This document shows, in pieces, positions 59,166 through 64,000 of a DNA stretch of 64,000 nt. The notes below the pieces were generated by a model, which was not told the DNA's origin, ran no database searches, and worked only from the letters and a program-made list of their open reading frames with translations. Every line of letters begins with the position of its first letter. Positions within the stretch are counted from its first letter, which is position 1. The stretch is from Taiwanofungus camphoratus (Eukaryota > Basidiomycota > Agaricomycetes > Polyporales > Taiwanofungaceae). The stretch covers positions 1,426,001 to 1,490,000 of the forward strand of contig CP021226.1 in assembly GCA_003999685.1 (NCBI GenBank), read 5' to 3'. Position numbers and translations under genes: made by a program.

Positions 59166-61121
59166 TTTGTTATGGAGTGGTTGAAGGAGGAAATGTGTAT
59201 GTCATGGCCGCCGCGGTCTCTTTGTACCAGTGGCTGCTGTTCTCAGGCCCCCTGCCTTAACGTGTGACATCGTTGCTACAATTGTCATAATCCTCTGCAA
59301 GTCCTGACTTCCCACTCGGACATATAGAAGTGCCAGTGCTAAAAAAAGCAGTACTGATACTGTCATGTCAGTGCCAATCAGACACTACATTATGTATCAA
59401 CGATATCATAGTGAATGTGTTTTGAGGGATTGAGAGCACTTGAAACAATGTGGGGAATGTTTAGAAAAAATCTGGCAGTTCCAGATGTAAATTCAATGCC
59501 TTGTGACTAAAAATAGATGATATCCTAATTGATTTCTATTATATAATTTGGAAGAAAAACCTACAGGATATTGAGATAGGAGACAAAGTCAAGTTCAGTG
59601 CGAATATCACATTGTCGGGTAAATCACGAAAAACACTCCTAGAGACTAGTTGTAGGCTGTTCAGTGTAGTCACGAATGTCAATCAATTGTTTTAGAAATC
59701 AGTTGTGAGTCCCATGTGTCGGCAACTGGTGTCCGACCGTATGGACTTTCCTAGGTGTTGTTCAGTATCAAGCTTCTTGAGATACTCCAAAACTTCCACA
59801 GGATGTGATTTTGCTGTGCATTGCCAGAGAGGTGAGTCAATCTAAGCAAGCTCATCCCAAGATGGTCACAGGCAATGAACCACGGCGTGATGCTCGAATC
59901 TCCAGTGCATCAGGGATCAGAGGACAGCGAGAGAAAAGAATGGCATCTGGTGCCAATGCAACAGATGGGCAAGCAATTACCGTACAGAGTTCCAGTCAAA
60001 CAGCACCCAGCCTTTGAGCGATAAGCAATGAGTTTGCACGCCTTGACTTGTCGAGAACTGGCCAATCAGAGAACTATCGGACATTGCGGGAGTTGCGAGT
60101 ATGACGACGACAAGAAGCCCCATAGGGTGAGGTGCGAAACAAGAATGGTAGAAGCCAAGACAAATTCTCTCCTTGGTTGATCTCTCCTCAGTCGAGCTGC
60201 AGGGAAAGACCGATGGACTCACTCCATCGAGTCATGCCATCGAGAAGATTGATTATCGTCCCATTGTCATTCTCTCATCGCCCTCCGGTCAATTACCAAA
60301 CGGCGGTCTGGATATGTTGAGGCACCTATAAGCTCAAGCAAATCAAAAGCTGCACAAAGGTTGAAATACGACTCTATTCCTCCGCGAAGCAGAATACCTG
60401 GAAAAACTCAGTACGGCAGCACCGTTGAACCGTATATGCACACTTGAACCGCGTCGTAATACAAACACGACTTGGGGGAAACCCACCACTGATCAGAGAT
60501 TTAGCTGGAAAGAACCTACAGTGTCTCAATGCTAGCGCTTACGAGAGGATCTGTTGCAATGTATGGACGAAATGCGCCGAATCTCAGAAAAATTGAGGCC
60601 TGCTGGACTTACTATGTTTGTTGATCTGTCACTCCACGGCTTGTTCCGGAACAGGTCAGCCTGCCCAAGACACTCCATTCTGATGCTTATCCAATCCTAG
60701 AAGTAAGGGGGTCAGTCTTAGCAAACGATAAGATCGAGTATGGGCTTCCCCAAGGACTCCGAATACCCGTTCCTACGACTAAGTTTGCAGTACTTGGGTG
60801 CGGTCACATGGGAACTCCAGACAACGCGGTTGGAGCCATCTGTCCATGCAGCTGATGCCATTGCGCTCTCAGATGGGTCACATCCTTCGGTTCTCGTAAC
60901 CAGCGTCTGCATCACGGACCCTGGTGGATATATAGCAAGACAGGCTGACCAGGAGTAAGTTCGTTTCCGAACATGAGGGATGACAAACTCGAGAAGCTAA
61001 GTATATCTAAGAAGTCAGAAGAAAGGGGAGCCGACTCACCGAACTGCATATAAGGTGTTGGTGTTCCCTTCTGTAAGTAAAGTGAGCCTGTCCAACAACA
61101 GCTCTTCCTAGCACAGGAAAG
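59166..61121. other. Long intergenic stretch with an AT-rich island
   Basis: About 2 kb between the divergent GST and SDR-like genes. The part at about 59,330-59,800 is AT-rich with poly-A runs, like the island at 38.9-39.6 kb, and may be an old mobile-element remnant; no terminal repeats or coding relics are visible. Frames at 59805-60017 and 60740-60958 have no family features. Confidence 0.4.
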
Positions 61122-62202
61122 ATGAGAGTTCTTATCATAGGGTAACTTGTCTGTTTACATATACAAACTTGATTTGTTGATCAGACCCCCTCTTTTTCGT
61201 ATAGCGGTTCCGGATTCATTGGGCTACCGGTCGCCCAGGCATTTGTCCGCGCAGGACATATTGTATATGTTGTTACACGTTCGGCACAGAAAGCGAAGTT
61301 GCTTGCTGCCGAAGAAAGTCCGTACGAGTATTGCATCGCACGCCGCTTCTGAGGTTTACTTACTCTTTTACAGTTATTCCTATCGTCGCTGAGACAACCG
61401 AGGCGTCCACATGGCTCCCACTAGTGGCGATTCTGGATGCAGTCGTCGAGATAATTGGTGGTGTCGCAGAGTTGAAAGTTCTGTCCAGAATGCTGTTCAA
61501 CGTTACCGTGGAAGCCGCCAAGCAATACCGTCCTCCACATGCGCCGAAACTTACCTATATATGTACAACTGGCATCTGGGTACATGGTGACAACCGGGAG
61601 GACATTGTCACCGATACAACACCCCTCGTAAACCCCATCTCATTCACGTCATGGAGGCCGGAACATGAGCAGAGGGTGGTGCACAATGCAGTCGTCAATG
61701 GGATCGTCATTCGTCCAGCTTTGCTTTATGGCCGCTCAGGATCAATACTGGCGACGATGTTCAAGAAGGCATACGAGGGCAGGGTCGAGTGGTACGGAAC
61801 GCCTGGCGGGCGATATTCCTTGATCCACTGTGATGACCTCGCCGACATGTACGTGTTGGCCACTGAGAAGGCGGCAGTGGTAGGCGGAACAATCTTTGAT
61901 GCCGCAAACGACTTCACGGAGAGTGTGGATGACATCCTGCACAAGCTTGTACAAGTGTCTGGCGCCCAAGGGCCGTATCAATACATCGCACCCAGCAATC
62001 GTGAGTCAATACTAGTTCCGAAAGGTATGAACACTGACCTATTCAATTTCCGGCTGCAGCCTTCGAGACCGCCATTACTACCACGAGCCTCCTCCGTCCT
62101 TATCTCGCACGCAGCTTGCTCGGCTGGCAGCCCCGTAAAGCGGGTCTGGTTGACCACCTCGAAATCTATTACAATGCATGGAAAGCCAGTCAGGGTCTAT
62201 AG
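61122..62202 (+). CDS. Extended SDR-fold protein (NAD-dependent epimerase-like)
   Basis: Exons 61122-61141 (20 nt), 61205-61317, 61374-62000, 62060-62202; 300 aa. The N-terminus MRVLIIGGSGFIGLPVA is a Rossmann fold with the GxxGxxG dinucleotide motif. Later: KLTYICTTGIWVHG, VIRPALLYGRSGSI, GRYSLIHCDDLADMYVLATE, and a C-terminal LLGWQPRKAGLVDHLEIYY. The catalytic Y-x3-K of classical enzymes is not seen at the expected place, where SWRPEHEQRV stands instead, so it may be an atypical reductase or a redox sensor. The first exon holds only the start of the Rossmann strand. Confidence 0.85.
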
Positions 62203-63046
62203 TCTTATTTCGAGAACCGTTCATCATGTAATTGTACACCAACCATCGAGGAAATCGAGCTTTTGAAGGTATTACTGTGACAATGAGAGTGTCTATGCGT
62301 ACATATGGAGTTGTGTTGAGCACTGTCAATGAGACCGTACTGCGAACACATCAGCAATCTGAAGGTAGCCAACGAAGTGAGGCATTGTATAAGGGCGTGA
62401 GTGACTTGGCATTTGTTGACATCGGTGTTTGCTAAGACCAGAAACCAGTCTCAGGCGAATGAAGGAAGCAAGGCTGTGCTTGCTGAGGCCAAGTTGAGGC
62501 ACGTAGCATCTGAAGACAAGTTTCGAGTTATATTCGTAGAAGTGAAATGTATCACAACTGCAGAAACAAGAGTTAGGTATACTTGGTAGCTAGGAATGTT
62601 CAAGATTTCTTCAGGAGCCTGGTCATGTCTGCGACAGTTTCTCGTTGAGCGTGCAAGCACAGACAACCTCCCAGATCTGAGATCCATGTGATAAGTGCCA
62701 GGGCTCCCCTCCGAGTCTGCTGTTCGCCCCTTCATATCCAAGTCATGAGCCTATCGTCGTTTCTTTTGGGTGCTCACGGAAAAGGTTCGTCTGATAAGAG
62801 GAAGGACGTGGTCATTGACAAAGGCTTGGATGACTTGTTCCATTCCACTGCTGGCACGGTGCGTCTCATTTCGTACTCGGCATGCTTTTTCGGTGTCTGA
62901 AGCTCCCGTAACATCAGAGTCGACAAGCTGGACCATCCACATCTGCTCAACTCTCTGGGAGAAATCAATCGTCCAAAGGAAATGTCTCTACCACACCTAC
63001 TCGAGAAAACAAACGAAAGTTACCAGATGTATCGTATCGTGGTAAC
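62203..63046. other. Intergenic between SDR-like gene and NOP12
   Basis: About 840 bp, both genes on the plus strand. No coding sequence recognised; contains the NOP12 promoter. Confidence 0.45.
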
Positions 63047-64000
63047 ATGAAGAAGTCTAAGTTAGGCAAGGCAAAGGAGACAGGTATGTTCATAGATTTC
63101 TATGTTTGATATCCTCCTTTCTTTTCTGATCTCCCTGAAAGCATCACCATCAAATGTGAGAAGGAACGAAGCGACGGAAGTGAAAAGACATATCAAGCCC
63201 GCCGCTGAGAGTCTGGTGAACTCGTCGGACGACCAATCAGAAGACATGGACACTGACACGAAAGAAGCAGATTTGTTCCGTCATCAGCAAAAAACCTCAC
63301 AAAAGGGCATCGAGAACGCCCAGACCGGAAGTGAGGACGGTTCGGATGCATCCAACGACGAGGGTGATCCCTCTCGCCTGATCCACGAGTCACTTTCTCG
63401 AAGAAACACATCTAGAAGCAACGGACAGAGCACGAAAACAAAGTACATTCCTCAAGACGAGACTCCTGAGCGCCGAAATGCGCGGACAATTTTTATTGGG
63501 AATGTCCCTGTAGAGGTGGTTAAAGGTCGAGTACGTATGCGAGCATCGCTATTCATTGCTCTTCGGTATACATGCAGCGTAATACTGAATACATCATAGC
63601 CGTTGCAGAAGCAGTTCAAAAGACACATCCTATCTTTCGTACCGACAGCCAAAATTGAATCTGTGCGCTTTCGTTCCGTCGCCTTCCAGAAACCAACCGC
63701 CGAGCTCCCCACGCTTGATGAGCCCGGAAAGGCCAAAAGCGATCTCAAGTCTGTGGCTAAAGAAAGGGAGAAGGAGGGGAGAGAACATGATCGTGAGCGT
63801 GCTGCGTCCTGGCGGGCCACAAAAGGCCAGGAAGAGGAGGAACCTGGAAAGACATTCCTCACGCCAAAAGAGAAGAAGCGTATAGCATTCATCAAACACG
63901 AAATACACGAGGCTGTCGACGCGGTGAATGCGTATGTAGTATTCGCACATGCGCCGCCTACCACTGGGACACGCTCGGCGAATGTCCCGCCTCCTGCACC
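63047..64000 (+). CDS. NOP12: NOP12-like RNA-binding protein, 5' part (cut by window end)
   Basis: Exons 63047-63083, 63142-63530 and 63600 onward, running off the right edge with an open frame. The start gives MKKSKLGKAKETASPSNVRR. A Ser/Asp/Lys-rich N-terminus leads to the first RRM: ERRNARTIFIGNVPVEVVKG, then KQFKRHILSFVPTAKIESVRFRSV, with a long Lys/Glu-rich insert and ending in VNAYVVF (RNP1-like). The insert inside the first RRM is typical of Nop12. Yeast Nop12 is nucleolar and acts in 25S/5.8S rRNA maturation. The second RRM lies outside the window. Confidence 0.88.

Overview
The window reads as nuclear DNA of a filamentous basidiomycete, most likely an Agaricomycete. Genes sit on both strands and are split by many short introns, mostly 45-70 bp, with GT(A/G)NG(T) donors and CTNAC-like branch sites. 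The gene set is typical of such fungi: a GH71 alpha-1,3-glucanase, an etherase-type GST, RAX1-like RGS signalling and BUD22. There is no operon structure and no bacterial signal. All gene models below were built by reading splice sites and checking that exon phases and total length agree; none has transcript support.

Layout. 0-12 kb: TAF6 (cut by the left edge), a secreted GH71 glucanase, a small RING protein, a small cupin, a HAD hydrolase head-to-head with a NudC-domain (NUDCD1-like) protein, and a PP2C phosphatase. 12-23 kb: a large acidic protein with a probable Scm3/HJURP centromere domain, a tandem pair of divergent proteins ending in the same MYND-like zinc knuckle, and the rRNA-processing factor BUD22. 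24-33 kb: a 2-oxoglutarate/Fe(II) oxygenase, tubulin cofactor D in 20 exons, and V-ATPase subunit B. 35-44 kb: a TCP11/Sok1-like protein, a small single-pass membrane protein, and a decayed intron-bearing copy of the PP2C gene. 44-47 kb: an extremely GC-rich RGS-domain membrane protein. 47-53 kb: a gene-poor stretch with two diverged copies of a roughly 0.8 kb unit carrying a TATA box and a signal-peptide-like exon, then an unidentified multi-exon gene. 54-64 kb: an MFS exporter, an etherase-type GST and an SDR-like protein (a possible detoxification neighbourhood), then the 5' part of the RNA-binding protein NOP12, cut by the right edge.

The genes do not form one pathway; most are housekeeping (transcription, ribosome assembly, tubulin folding, proton pumping, chromosome segregation). 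The most unusual points are: an AT-AG (not GT-AG) intron required in the cofactor D gene; three GC-AG introns; a PP2C start codon alone in its own exon followed by a 22-nt exon; the decayed PP2C duplicate 30 kb from its parent; the tandem fast-evolving MYND-like genes; and the duplicated small-gene units next to the GC-rich RGS locus. I found no CRISPR array, rRNA, convincing tRNA or intact mobile element.
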